29,803 bases of DNA from an uncultured Arthrobacter sp. (GTDB lineage Bacteria > Actinomycetota > Actinomycetes > Actinomycetales > Micrococcaceae). Numbering within the stretch: position 1 is the stretch's first letter; each line of letters begins with the position of its first letter. The stretch spans positions 1-29,803 of the forward strand of contig CALMVY010000004.1 in assembly GCA_937873245.1 (NCBI GenBank), written 5' to 3'. A program made the position numbers and the translations under genes. Under the pieces are notes generated by a model, which saw only the letters and a program-made list of their open reading frames with translations, did not search any database and was not told the origin of the DNA. Positions 1 to 7,130 of the stretch are shown piece after piece.

Positions 1-12
1 CGTTCTCACCAC

Positions 13-201
13 TCACTTCCCCAGCAGCCCGTTCAGCTTCTGGTGGAACTCCTCGACGTTGTCCTTGGTGATGACGATGTGCGGGATGTAGAGGATGCCG
101 TCCTTGGGCAGGCCGGACTTGTCCCCCTTGGCCAGCTGGGCCATCAGCTTCGGGTGCACCTCTCGGCCTAAGACCGCCCTCGCAGGCACACTTTTGTGCA
201 T
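13..201 (-). pseudogene. 3' remnant of a sugar ABC transporter substrate-binding protein gene
   Basis: The last ~45 codons (about 160 down to the TGA at 13-15) resemble the C-terminal end of periplasmic sugar-binding proteins of the RbsB type: a lysine-rich stretch, then YIPHIVITKDNVEEF and a short helix. Family members are usually 320-380 aa, so about seven eighths is missing. The first ~15 codons of the open frame (MHKSVPAR...) do not look like the family and run into the upstream region of the plus-strand MFS gene, so the coding homology appears to stop near 160. There is no upstream start with a Shine-Dalgarno. I read it as a deletion or rearrangement scar. The family call rests on a short C-terminal resemblance only; a small unrelated gene is possible. 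Confidence 0.45.
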
Positions 202-210
202 TTATGCAGA
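195..210. promoter_or_regulatory. Palindromic operator candidate upstream of the MHS transporter
   Basis: TGTGCAT-TT-ATGCAGA is an imperfect 16-bp palindrome (one mismatched pair) about 140 bp before the transporter start. It overlaps a second inverted repeat, ATGCAGA-tagcc-TCTGCAT at 204-222. Nearly the same 16-mer occurs, perfectly symmetric, at 2789-2804 next to the LysR gene, which suggests binding by a common regulator. Which protein binds is inference. Confidence 0.45.
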
Positions 211-351
211 TAGCCTCTGCATGATTCGCCGTTGAGCTTGGCGTTCAGGCGGACCATACTCGTTGGGACCCGGCGGTTCGTGGCCAAAATCACACGTACC
301 CGCCTCAGACTGTCCCAGTGGTGTCGAAGAAGACGCCGAAGGAGTTCATCA

Positions 352-1734
352 ATGAGTACGGAAAAGTCCGCCGCGCGGCGGCCCGAGGAAACCGACGTCA
401 AGGCCACAGGCCTGAAGAAAGTCGTCACGGCCTCCATGGCCGGCACCGTTGTCGAATGGTATGAGTTCTTCCTCTACGCCTCCGCGGCGACCCTCGTCTT
501 CGGCAAGCTGTTCTTCCCGAACTCCGGCACGGAACTGGACGGCATCATCGCCGCCTTCGTTACCTATGCTGTTGGTTTCGTGGCCCGCCCCATCGGCGGC
601 ATCGTCTTCGGCCACTTCGGCGACAAGTTCGGCCGCAAGCAGCTGCTCCAGCTGAGCATCGTCCTCGTCGGCGTTGCAACCTTCCTGATGGGCTGCCTGC
701 CCACCTTCCAGCAGATCGGCTACTGGGCTCCGGCCCTCCTGGTCTTCCTGCGCTTTGTCCAGGGCTTCGCCGTCGGCGGCGAATGGGGCGGCGCAGTCCT
801 CCTCGTGGCCGAGCACAGCCCCAGCAAGTCCCGCGGTTTCTGGTCCTCCTGGCCGCAGTCGGCCGTCCCGATGGGCAACCTGCTCGCCACCGGTGTGCTG
901 TTCACGCTGTCTGCCACGCTGTCCTCCGCCGACTTCCTCAGCTGGGGCTGGCGAGTGGCCTTCTGGCTCTCCGCTGTGATCGTCATCGTCGGCTACTACA
1001 TCCGCACCAAGGTCCAGGACGCCCCGATCTTCCTGGAGGCCCGCAAAGAGGTCACCGTTGAGAACAAGGGCTACGGCGTCGCCGAAGTCTTCCGCCGCTA
1101 CCCGCGTGGCGTCTTCACCGCCATGGGCCTGCGGTTTGCGGAGAACATCCTCTACTACCTTGTGGTCACGTTCTCCATCACGTACCTGAAGATCATTGTC
1201 CAGACGGATACCTCGCGCATCCTGCTCCTGCTGCTGGTGGCGCACTTCATCCACTTCTGCGTCATTCCGCTGGTCGGCAAGCTGTCCGACGCCTTCGGCC
1301 GCAAGCCGGTCTACATGGCCGGGGCCGTCCTGGGCGGTTCCTGGGGCTTCTTTGCCTTCCCGATGATGGACACCAAGAACGACCTCATCATCCTCGCGGC
1401 GATCACTATCGGCCTTCTCTTCCACGCCCTGATGTACGCGGGCCAGCCGGCCTTGATGGCCGAGATGTTCCCGACCCGCATGCGCTACTCGGGTGTTTCG
1501 CTGGGCTATCAGGTCACCTCGATCGTGGCCGGTTCGCTGGCTCCGATCATTGCCACGGCCCTGTTGAGCCAGTACAAGTCCTCCACACCGGTGGCGATTT
1601 ACCTCCTCGGTGCCTGTGTGGTCACTATGGTGGCCGTGTTCTTCCTCAAGGAAACCCGCGGCATCTCCCTGCACGACGTCGACGCCGCCGATGCCCAGGG
1701 CACCGCGGACCTGCTTGCCGCTGCCAAGAAGTAG
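352..1734 (+). CDS. MFS transporter, MHS (metabolite:H+ symporter) family
   Basis: A 460-aa inner-membrane symporter. The start is ATG 352, chosen because GAAGGAG at 338-344 lies 7 nt upstream; the frame stays open further upstream but with an arginine-rich, non-membrane composition. Visible family marks are the N-terminal GTVVEWYEFFLY segment, the loop-2/3 motif GHFGDKFGRKQ, the conserved RFVQGFAVGGEWGGAVLL helix, the second-half copy GKLSDAFGRK, and the late EMFPTRMRYSGVSLGYQ motif. These are typical of the KgtP/ProP/ShiA branch that co-transports organic acids or zwitterions with protons. The substrate cannot be read from sequence. It lies convergent to the LysR gene and near mmsBA and shares a palindrome with their promoter region, so a branched-chain or hydroxy-acid substrate is an attractive but unproven guess. 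Confidence 0.88.
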   Translation: MSTEKSAARRPEETDVKATGLKKVVTASMAGTVVEWYEFFLYASAATLVFGKLFFPNSGTELDGIIAAFVTYAVGFVARPIGGIVFGHFGDKFGRKQLLQLSIVLVGVATFLMGCLPTFQQIGYWAPALLVFLRFVQGFAVGGEWGGAVLLVAEHSPSKSRGFWSSWPQSAVPMGNLLATGVLFTLSATLSSADFLSWGWRVAFWLSAVIVIVGYYIRTKVQDAPIFLEARKEVTVENKGYGVAEVFRRYPRGVFTAMGLRFAENILYYLVVTFSITYLKIIVQTDTSRILLLLLVAHFIHFCVIPLVGKLSDAFGRKPVYMAGAVLGGSWGFFAFPMMDTKNDLIILAAITIGLLFHALMYAGQPALMAEMFPTRMRYSGVSLGYQVTSIVAGSLAPIIATALLSQYKSSTPVAIYLLGACVVTMVAVFFLKETRGISLHDVDAADAQGTADLLAAAKK

Positions 1735-1763
1735 GCAAGTAGCACCACAAGCAACGACATAGC

Positions 1764-1812
1764 AACGGCAACAGCCCGGGCCCGCACTGCGGGACCCGGG
1801 CTGTTGCCGTTT
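1764..1812. terminator. Bidirectional hairpin terminator between MFS and LysR genes
   Basis: CGGCAACAGCCCGGG at 1766-1780 pairs perfectly with 1795-1809. The stem continues inside as CCCGC/GCGGG (1781-1785/1789-1793) with an ACT loop and one bulged A. Short A and T tracts flank it. It sits between convergent stops at 1734 and 1860, so it can serve both strands. Confidence 0.8.
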
Positions 1813-1824
1813 GTGCTGTCGGTT

Positions 1825-1878
1825 CAGCCCGCCAGAACCGCTCAGCCTGCCAGAACCGCTCAGCCTGCCAGAACGGCC
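1825..1878. repeat. 18-bp tandem repeat x3 covering the LysR stop codon
   Basis: Three head-to-tail 18-bp units (1825-1842, 1843-1860, 1861-1878) of the form CAGCCYGCCAGAACSGCY. On the minus strand each unit reads Ala-Val-Leu-Ala-Gly-stop in the same frame, so the LysR C-terminus and stop codon are present three times. Confidence 0.85.
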
Positions 1879-2765
1879 TGGCGGGCGGAAATCTCCGTCC
1901 GGATCGCCTCCAGCACGGCCTGGACGGCGGCCGAGCGCAACGATTCCGCCCGCGCCACCGCCCAGATCGGCAGCTGCCGCTGGAAGTCGTCCGGCAGCAC
2001 CGGCAGCAACGTGGGGTCACCCGCCACCAGGAAGTTGGGCAGCAGCCCGATCCCGGCGCCCCGCCGGACGGCCTCCAGCTGGGCGAAGATGCTGGTGGCC
2101 TGGAAACTGGACCGCGGGACGGGCAGCTGGGTGGACCGGTGGCCCAGTTCAGCGACCTGCAGCGCCGACTCCACGTACGAGACGAAACCGTGCTGCCGGA
2201 CGTCGTCGAGCGTCTCCGGCAGTCCGTGTTCCCCGACGTACTCCGGGCTCGCGTAGAGCCGCAGGAAATAGTTGGACAGGAAGATCGTCTGCGCGTTGCT
2301 GACGTCGAGGTTGCCCACCACCACCTCGAGGTCCACTCCGGAGCGGTTCTGGCTGACCTTGCGGGTGGCGCTGAGCATTTCGACGTTGAGCAGCGGGTGC
2401 TGCCGCTGGAGCCGCACGAGCGCCGGCGCAACGAACCCGGCGCCGAAGCCGTCGGGCGTGCTGATGCGGACCAGACCCGAGAGGACGTCTTCGGACTGTG
2501 CGATCCGGTTGCTCAGCGCGCCCAGGGTACCCTCGATCGCCTCCGCGGCGGCCACGGCCTCGTTGCCGAGATCGGTGAGTTCCCAGCCGTGCGGGCTCCG
2601 CTCCAGGGTGCGCCCGCCCAGTTGTTTGTCCAGGGCCAGGATCCGGCGGGAGATGGTGGTGTGGGTGGTGCCGAGGGTTTCCGCCACCGCATTGAACCTG
2701 CCCAGCCGGGCAACGGTCAGCAGGATCAGCAGATCGTCCGGACTCGGAAGCCGTCTCAAGTCCAC
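1860..2765 (-). CDS. LysR-family transcriptional regulator
   Basis: A 301-aa cytoplasmic DNA-binding regulator. The N-terminal winged helix-turn-helix spans about residues 1-65 and contains the usual LTTR pattern LTVARLGRFNAVAETLG, then TISRRILALDKQLGGRTLER. A ligand-binding domain of two alpha/beta lobes follows from about residue 90 (STPDGFGAGFVAP... GAGIGLLPNFL). The start is GTG 2765, because AGAGGAG (plus-strand complement 2771-2777) is 5 nt upstream; the longer open frame to 2939 has no family-like sequence. It is transcribed divergently from mmsB, the classic arrangement for an LTTR controlling its neighbour, so regulation of mmsBA and possibly the MHS transporter is likely. The inducer is unknown. 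The gene ends inside an 18-bp tandem repeat. Confidence 0.88.
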   Translation of the reverse strand: MDLRRLPSPDDLLILLTVARLGRFNAVAETLGTTHTTISRRILALDKQLGGRTLERSPHGWELTDLGNEAVAAAEAIEGTLGALSNRIAQSEDVLSGLVRISTPDGFGAGFVAPALVRLQRQHPLLNVEMLSATRKVSQNRSGVDLEVVVGNLDVSNAQTIFLSNYFLRLYASPEYVGEHGLPETLDDVRQHGFVSYVESALQVAELGHRSTQLPVPRSSFQATSIFAQLEAVRRGAGIGLLPNFLVAGDPTLLPVLPDDFQRQLPIWAVARAESLRSAAVQAVLEAIRTEISARQAVLAG

Positions 2766-2788
2766 AGTGACTCCTCTGGATTCAGGGA

Positions 2789-2804
2789 TGTGCATCCATG
2801 CACA
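2789..2804. promoter_or_regulatory. Perfect 16-bp palindrome in the LysR-mmsB intergenic region
   Basis: TGTGCAT-CC-ATGCACA has 7-bp arms and is perfectly symmetric. It lies 24 nt upstream of the LysR start and about 150 bp before mmsB. A near-identical 16-mer lies at 195-210. The even symmetry does not match the usual LysR T-N11-A box, so the binder may be this LysR protein or another regulator. Confidence 0.5.
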
Positions 2805-2892
2805 CGCCATCTGTAAATTTTTCCCTTGATTGCACTGTAACAGGGTGTGATGCTGGACACGGAACATCCGGTGCACGTCCGGACCGCACGCA

Positions 2893-2944
2893 CCGGCGCG
2901 CCGGCGCGCCGGCGCACCACACAAAGCAAAGCAAAGCAAAGGAG
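2893..2944 (+). repeat. GC octamer repeat and (CAAAG)x4 leading into the mmsB ribosome site
   Basis: CCGGCGCG occurs at 2893-2900 and 2901-2908, with CCGGCGC at 2909-2915; the tract is self-complementary. It is followed by four CAAAG units at 2922-2941. The last unit merges into the ribosome binding site AAAGGAG (2938-2944), 8 nt before the mmsB ATG. Units of 8 and 5 bp are prone to slippage. Confidence 0.75.
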
Positions 2945-2952
2945 CTTATGCC

Positions 2953-3855
2953 ATGGCAGTAATCGCTTGGATCGGACTGGGGAACATGGGCGGGTCCATG
3001 TCGGTGAACCTCGCCAAGGCAGGCCACGACGTCCGCGGCTTCGACCTCAACGCGGAGGCCGTCGCCGCCGCGGAGGCAGGCGGCGTGAAGCCTGCCGGAA
3101 GCATCGCCGACGCCGTGGACGGCGCCGACGTCGTCTTCACCATGCTTCCCAAGGGAGAGCACGCCCGCGCGGTATACCTCGGCGAGGACGGCGTTCTGGC
3201 CCACGCGGACACGCGCACGCTGCTGGTGGATTCCTCCACGATCGACATCGCCTCCGCGCAGGCCCTGCACGACGCCGCCGCTGCCGCCGGGTTCCGCTTC
3301 GTTGACGCCCCGGTGTCCGGCGGCATGAGCGGCGCGAAGGCCGCCACCCTGACGTTCATGATCGGCGGTGAAACCGGCGCCGTGGCCGAGGCCACCGAAT
3401 ACATCAAGCCGATGGCCGCGAACATCATCCCGACCGGCGGGGCCACCACCGGCCAGGCCGCCAAGATCTGCAACAACCTCATGCTCTTCATCAACCTCGC
3501 CTCCACCGCGGAAGGCGCCGTCCTGGCCGACCGGCTCGGCCTGGACAAGCAGGTCTTCTGGGATATCGCGTCCGTCTCCTCGGGCGACAGCTGGGCGCTG
3601 CGTACCTGGTACCCCGTAGCCGGGGTGGTCCCCACCGCTGCCTCCAACAACGATTTCGCCCCGACTTTCACCACCGAGCTCGCCAACAAGGACATCGGCC
3701 TCGCCATCAGCGCGGCCCGCGACACCGGCACCCCGCTGGAAATCGGCGAGCACGTCCAGCAGCTCTTCCAGCGCCTCATCGACGCCGGCCAGTCCGGCAT
3801 CGACTGCTCCGCGATCGTCAAGCTGGTCGACGGCACCTTCGACGCCGCCAAGTAA
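2953..3855 (+). CDS. mmsB: 3-hydroxyisobutyrate dehydrogenase
   Basis: A 300-aa NAD(P)-dependent beta-hydroxyacid dehydrogenase that oxidises 3-hydroxyisobutyrate to methylmalonate semialdehyde in valine breakdown. The N-terminal Rossmann signature IGLGNMGGSM (7-16) matches the family pattern, with an acidic D31 after the second strand. The substrate loop DAPVSGGMSGA is at 118-128, and the catalytic lysine is K171 in GQAAKICNNLML. Length is typical. ATG 2953 is preceded by AAAGGAG with 8-nt spacing; an out-of-frame ATG at 2948 is ignored. mmsA follows 31 nt later and makes the enzyme that uses the product, so a two-gene operon is likely. A related 2-hydroxy-3-oxopropionate reductase is the main alternative, but the mmsA neighbour argues against it. 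Confidence 0.92.
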   Translation: MAVIAWIGLGNMGGSMSVNLAKAGHDVRGFDLNAEAVAAAEAGGVKPAGSIADAVDGADVVFTMLPKGEHARAVYLGEDGVLAHADTRTLLVDSSTIDIASAQALHDAAAAAGFRFVDAPVSGGMSGAKAATLTFMIGGETGAVAEATEYIKPMAANIIPTGGATTGQAAKICNNLMLFINLASTAEGAVLADRLGLDKQVFWDIASVSSGDSWALRTWYPVAGVVPTAASNNDFAPTFTTELANKDIGLAISAARDTGTPLEIGEHVQQLFQRLIDAGQSGIDCSAIVKLVDGTFDAAK

Positions 3856-3886
3856 CAACCACAGCCTTTAGAAAGAGACCCACCCC

Positions 3887-5371
3887 ATGGAACGCATTCC
3901 GCACTTCATCAACGGCGCCCTGATTTCCGACGCCGAGCGCTACGGCCCGGTCTTCAACCCGGCCACCGGCGAGCAGGAGAAGGAGGTCGCCCTGGCCTCG
4001 GCAGCCCGCGTCGAGGAGGCCATCCTGGCCGCCCGTGCCGCCCTGCCCGGCTGGCGCGCCACCAGCCTCGCCAAGCGCACCACCATCTTCTTCAAGGTCC
4101 GCGAACTGCTCATGCAGCGCCGGCCCGAACTGGCCGCCCTGCTGACCAGCGAACACGGCAAGGTCCTCTCCGACGCCGAGGGCGAGATCACCCGCGGCCT
4201 GGAGAACATCGAGTTCGCCACCGGGCTGTCGCACGCGCTCAAGGGTGAACGCTCCGAGCAGGTGGCCGGCGGCGTCGACGTCCACTCCGTGCGCCAGCCG
4301 GTCGGCGTCGTCGCCTGCATTACGCCGTTCAACTTCCCGGCCATGGTGCCGCTGTGGATGATCGGCAGCGCCCTGGCCTGCGGCAACACCGTGCTCCTCA
4401 AGCCCAGCGAGAAGGACCCGTCCTCCGCCATCTTCATCGCCCAGGTCTTCGCCGAGGCCGGACTGCCCGCCGGCGTGCTCAACGTGGTGCACGGCGACAA
4501 GGAGGCCGTCGACGTCCTGCTCGAACACCCCGACGTCAAGGCCGTCAGCTTTGTCGGCTCGACGCCGATTGCCCAGTCCATCTACAAGCGCGCCGCCGAC
4601 CACGGCAAGCGCGTCCAGGCCCTCGGCGGCGCCAAGAACCACATGGTCGTGCTCCCGGACGCGGACCTGAACATGGCCGCCGACGCCGCCGTCTCGGCGG
4701 CCTACGGCTCCGCCGGCGAACGCTGCATGGCGGTCAGCGTGCTGGTCGCCGTCGGGAACATCGCGGACGAACTCGTCGACGCGATCAAGACCCGGATGGC
4801 CACGCTCAAGATCGGCCCCGGCACCGACCCGGCCTCCCAGATGGGCCCGCTCATCACCGCCGAACACCGCGACAAGGTCGCCTCCTACGTCGCCGGCGCG
4901 GCCGGGGAAGGCGCCACCGTGGTGGTGGACGGCCGGGACCAGCAGTTCGACTCCAAGGGCTTCTTCATCGGCGTCAGCCTGGTGGACCACGTCAAGCCCG
5001 GCATGAAGGTCTACGACGACGAGATCTTCGGCCCGGTCCTGTCCGTGGTCCGCGTCGAGACCTACGCCGACGCCGTCCAGCTCGTGAACGACAACGAGTT
5101 CGGCAACGGCGTGGCGATCTTCACCCGCGACGGCGGCGCCGCACGGCAGTTCGAGTTCGACGTCGAGGCCGGCATGGTGGGCGTCAACGTGCCGATCCCG
5201 GTTCCGGTGGGCACCTTCTCCTTCGGCGGCTGGAAGAACTCGCTCTTCGGCGACACCCACATGTACGGCCCGGAGAGCATCCGCTTCTACACCCGCGGCA
5301 AGGTGGTCACCACCCGCTGGCCGGACCCGTCCACCTCCGTGATCGACCTCGGCTTCCCGCAGGTCGACTGA
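3887..5371 (+). CDS. mmsA: CoA-acylating methylmalonate-semialdehyde dehydrogenase
   Basis: A 494-aa aldehyde dehydrogenase that converts methylmalonate semialdehyde, NAD+ and CoA to propionyl-CoA, joining valine degradation to propionate metabolism. Visible elements are the cofactor motif TPFNFP (146-151), KPSE (172-175), the VGST turn near 223-226, and the catalytic cysteine C280 in AGERCMAVS. The usual ALDH general-base glutamate motif is replaced by GGAKNH (N251), which is typical of the CoA-dependent MMSDH branch, as is the extended C-terminal SFGGWKNSLFGD region. ATG 3887 has only a weak purine-rich site (AAAGAGAC), so translation may depend on mmsB. A long perfect hairpin lies directly downstream. 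Confidence 0.93.
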   Translation: MERIPHFINGALISDAERYGPVFNPATGEQEKEVALASAARVEEAILAARAALPGWRATSLAKRTTIFFKVRELLMQRRPELAALLTSEHGKVLSDAEGEITRGLENIEFATGLSHALKGERSEQVAGGVDVHSVRQPVGVVACITPFNFPAMVPLWMIGSALACGNTVLLKPSEKDPSSAIFIAQVFAEAGLPAGVLNVVHGDKEAVDVLLEHPDVKAVSFVGSTPIAQSIYKRAADHGKRVQALGGAKNHMVVLPDADLNMAADAAVSAAYGSAGERCMAVSVLVAVGNIADELVDAIKTRMATLKIGPGTDPASQMGPLITAEHRDKVASYVAGAAGEGATVVVDGRDQQFDSKGFFIGVSLVDHVKPGMKVYDDEIFGPVLSVVRVETYADAVQLVNDNEFGNGVAIFTRDGGAARQFEFDVEAGMVGVNVPIPVPVGTFSFGGWKNSLFGDTHMYGPESIRFYTRGKVVTTRWPDPSTSVIDLGFPQVD

Positions 5372-5391
5372 CGCCGCACCCCCCAAGACGA

Positions 5392-5458
5392 AGCAACGCG
5401 GGGTCACTTTCCGCCCATCCACGACCGGATGATGGGCGGAAAGTGACCCCGCGTTGCT
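5392..5458. terminator. 28-bp perfect inverted repeat between convergent genes
   Basis: 5392-5419 and 5431-5458 are exact reverse complements over 28 bp with an 11-nt loop. The arm begins AGCAACGCGGGGTCACTTTC. It lies between the mmsA stop (5371) and the SHOCT gene stop (5473), so it probably ends both transcripts, although no clear T tract follows on either side. The length and perfection exceed a normal terminator and suggest a dispersed repeat element. Confidence 0.75.
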
Positions 5459-5472
5459 GTTGGTGGTGGGTC

Positions 5473-6054
5473 TTAACCCTTCATGATCTCCGCACGCTGG
5501 GCCATGTAGTCCTCCATCGTGAGGTCGCCGTCGCTGTAGCGCTGGTCCAGCTCAGCGAGCTTGCGCGCCCGGAAACCCTGCGGCGCGGACGGCGACGGGG
5601 GCACGGCGGGCGGGGGAGTGCTGGACCGCGGGGCCCCGGACTGCTGTGCGTCCTGCTGCGGGTGGGACTGGGGGAAGGGCCGGGGCTGGTTGCCGGGGTA
5701 TTCCGGGCTGTCCTCATAGGGGACGGGGTACTGCTGGCCGGGATACGGCTGGCCGGGGTACGGCTGGCCGGGATACGGCTGGTTCGCCGGCGGCGCGGGC
5801 CGTTGCGGCGCGCCGAGCTCGCCGAAGGCCCCGAAGTAGTCGCGTTGGGTCATTCCGTCGCGAGGCTGCTTGTTTTGCGGACCCGGGTAGGGGCCGGCAC
5901 CGTATCCGGAGTGGCCGCCGAACTGGCCAAAGTGGTCCGGGCCGCCGGGCATGCCCTGGTTCTGGTTCCGGCCACGCATGGACCTCTTGTAGTAGCGCAT
6001 CGCGATCGGGATCAGGAATGACAAGATGATGATCCAAAAGAACAGACTGTTCAC
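5473..6054 (-). CDS. Membrane-anchored SHOCT-domain protein with PYPGQ repeats
   Basis: A 193-aa protein of three parts. An N-terminal helix of about 18 hydrophobic residues (SLFFWIIILSFLIPIAM) precedes basic residues. A long, disordered Gly/Pro/Gln-rich middle holds about four PYPGQ repeats (about 92-110), encoded by a 15-bp DNA repeat at 5727-5783. The C-terminal SHOCT-like helix pair RARKLAELDQRYSDGDLTMEDYMAQRAEIMKG fills about the last 32 residues. SHOCT modules are short oligomerisation or interaction domains and say little about function. The start is GTG 6054 with AGAGG about 9 nt upstream. It may form a loose unit with the SGNH hydrolase gene 130 bp upstream on the same strand. The function is unknown. 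Confidence 0.8.
   Translation of the reverse strand: MNSLFFWIIILSFLIPIAMRYYKRSMRGRNQNQGMPGGPDHFGQFGGHSGYGAGPYPGPQNKQPRDGMTQRDYFGAFGELGAPQRPAPPANQPYPGQPYPGQPYPGQQYPVPYEDSPEYPGNQPRPFPQSHPQQDAQQSGAPRSSTPPPAVPPSPSAPQGFRARKLAELDQRYSDGDLTMEDYMAQRAEIMKG
5727..5783. repeat. 15-bp coding tandem repeat (PYPGQ)
   Basis: About four 15-bp units of the form GRTACGGCTGGCCGG, starting at 5727, 5742, 5757 and 5772. They encode the PYPGQ pentapeptides of the SHOCT protein. The unit is a multiple of three, so copy changes keep the frame. Confidence 0.8.
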
Positions 6055-6160
6055 GGTACCGGGCCTCTCAGGAAGTGTTCTTCCAGCTTAACGCCCGGCG
6101 CCGGGCCATGGTGCCCGTGGTGCCCCCGGCTGCCCGGCCGCTGCGCTGCACTGCTTGGCA

Positions 6161-6200
6161 GCGCACGGGTCAGGAGCGCACGGGTCAGGAGCGCACGGGC
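6161..6200. repeat. 15-bp tandem repeat covering the SGNH hydrolase stop codon
   Basis: GCGCACGGGTCAGGA at 6161-6175 and 6176-6190, with a 10-bp partial third copy at 6191-6200. On the minus strand each unit reads Pro-Val-Arg-Ser-stop, so the gene end and its TGA are duplicated downstream in frame. Confidence 0.85.
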
Positions 6201-7060
6201 TCTTCGGCGCCGGGCGGGCCTTCGCCCGAGCCGAGCGGCACGCCGGGGCCGAAGACCGGCCCGGGGAGGGGCCGTTTGGCCGTGACGCCGTCGCCGGAGG
6301 ACCGGTGCCGGAGCCGGCGGACCACCCACGGCACAAAATGTTCGCGCGCCCACACCAGATCACCGGACCGCGCCTGCCGCCAGCTGCGCGGCGGCAGGGG
6401 CTTGGGGGAGAGCGGTTCCAGGGTGTGATCGACATTGAGGGAATCCAGGACCATCGCTGCGATCGTGTGGTGGCCCAGCGGCGAGAAATGCAGGCGGTCC
6501 GCATCCCACATTTGCGGATCGTTCAGCTGCCGCAGGGACCACATGTCCGCAATGATGGCGTCGTGGCGGGCCGCGATGGTGCGGAGGTTCTCGTTATAGA
6601 TCGCCACCTTGCTGCGCACCCTGCCCAGCACCGACGAGCCGGTGTCGGGGCCGTTGAAAAGGACCACCGTGGCGCCGGCCAGGCTGAGGATCTGCACCAC
6701 CGAGTCCAGCTTCTCGGCCAGGGCATCCGGATCCCCGCCGGGACGGATGAGGTCGTTCCCGCCGGCGGAAAGCGTCACGAGGTCGGGCCGGAGCGACAGG
6801 CAGTGTGCCAGCTGCTGGTCCACGATCTGCTGCAGCAACCGGCCCCGGACAGCCAGGTTCGCGTAGGCGAACCCCTCGTGGCCGCGGCTGAGTTCCTCGG
6901 CCACGCGGTCCGCCCAGCCCCGGTGTCCCCCCGGACTCGCCGGTTCGGGATCACCGATGCCTTCCGTAAAGGAATCACCCATAGCCACATAGCGCGTCCA
7001 GGGGTGGGTAACGGCGTTGTCTGGAGAGTTCTCCATGGCTTCGGTTTCGCTCACCTTCAT
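6185..7060 (-). CDS. SGNH/GDSL-family hydrolase (esterase/lipase)
   Basis: A 291-aa SGNH hydrolase. Block I is VAMGDSFTEGIGD with nucleophile S30, block II is NLAVRG near 68-73, block III is the oxyanion GGND at 100-103, and block V is DADRLHFSPLGH with D188 and H191. These are the four family blocks in the expected order. Members hydrolyse ester or thioester bonds in lipids or acylated sugars. No signal peptide is visible, so it is probably cytoplasmic. After about residue 205 comes an arginine- and proline-rich tail of low complexity. I chose ATG 7060; it has only a weak upstream GACGGAAC, and ATG 7036 or GTG 7069 are alternatives. It is divergent from the carboxylesterase gene at 7131. The 3' end lies in a 15-bp tandem repeat. 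Confidence 0.87.
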   Translation of the reverse strand: MKVSETEAMENSPDNAVTHPWTRYVAMGDSFTEGIGDPEPASPGGHRGWADRVAEELSRGHEGFAYANLAVRGRLLQQIVDQQLAHCLSLRPDLVTLSAGGNDLIRPGGDPDALAEKLDSVVQILSLAGATVVLFNGPDTGSSVLGRVRSKVAIYNENLRTIAARHDAIIADMWSLRQLNDPQMWDADRLHFSPLGHHTIAAMVLDSLNVDHTLEPLSPKPLPPRSWRQARSGDLVWAREHFVPWVVRRLRHRSSGDGVTAKRPLPGPVFGPGVPLGSGEGPPGAEEPVRS

Positions 7061-7099
7061 ATCGTGCACTGTTCCGTCAAAGCTACGCCACCGTAGGTT

Positions 7100-7115
7100 G
7101 TTACCTTCGGGTAAC
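7100..7115. promoter_or_regulatory. GTTACC-N4-GGTAAC palindrome in a divergent promoter region
   Basis: GTTACC-TTCG-GGTAAC is a perfect 6-4-6 inverted repeat between the divergent SGNH hydrolase and carboxylesterase starts, 15 nt before ATG 7131. It could be a regulator operator or a UUCG-capped RNA hairpin. A related palindrome lies at 28831-28846. Confidence 0.4.
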
Positions 7116-7130
7116 TGTAAGAATGGAGCC

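Noticed and set aside
3818..5422. 534-aa open frame antisense to mmsA
   Set aside because: It has His/Asp/Gly-rich composition typical of the complementary frame of a high-GC gene; mmsA is unambiguous on the other strand.
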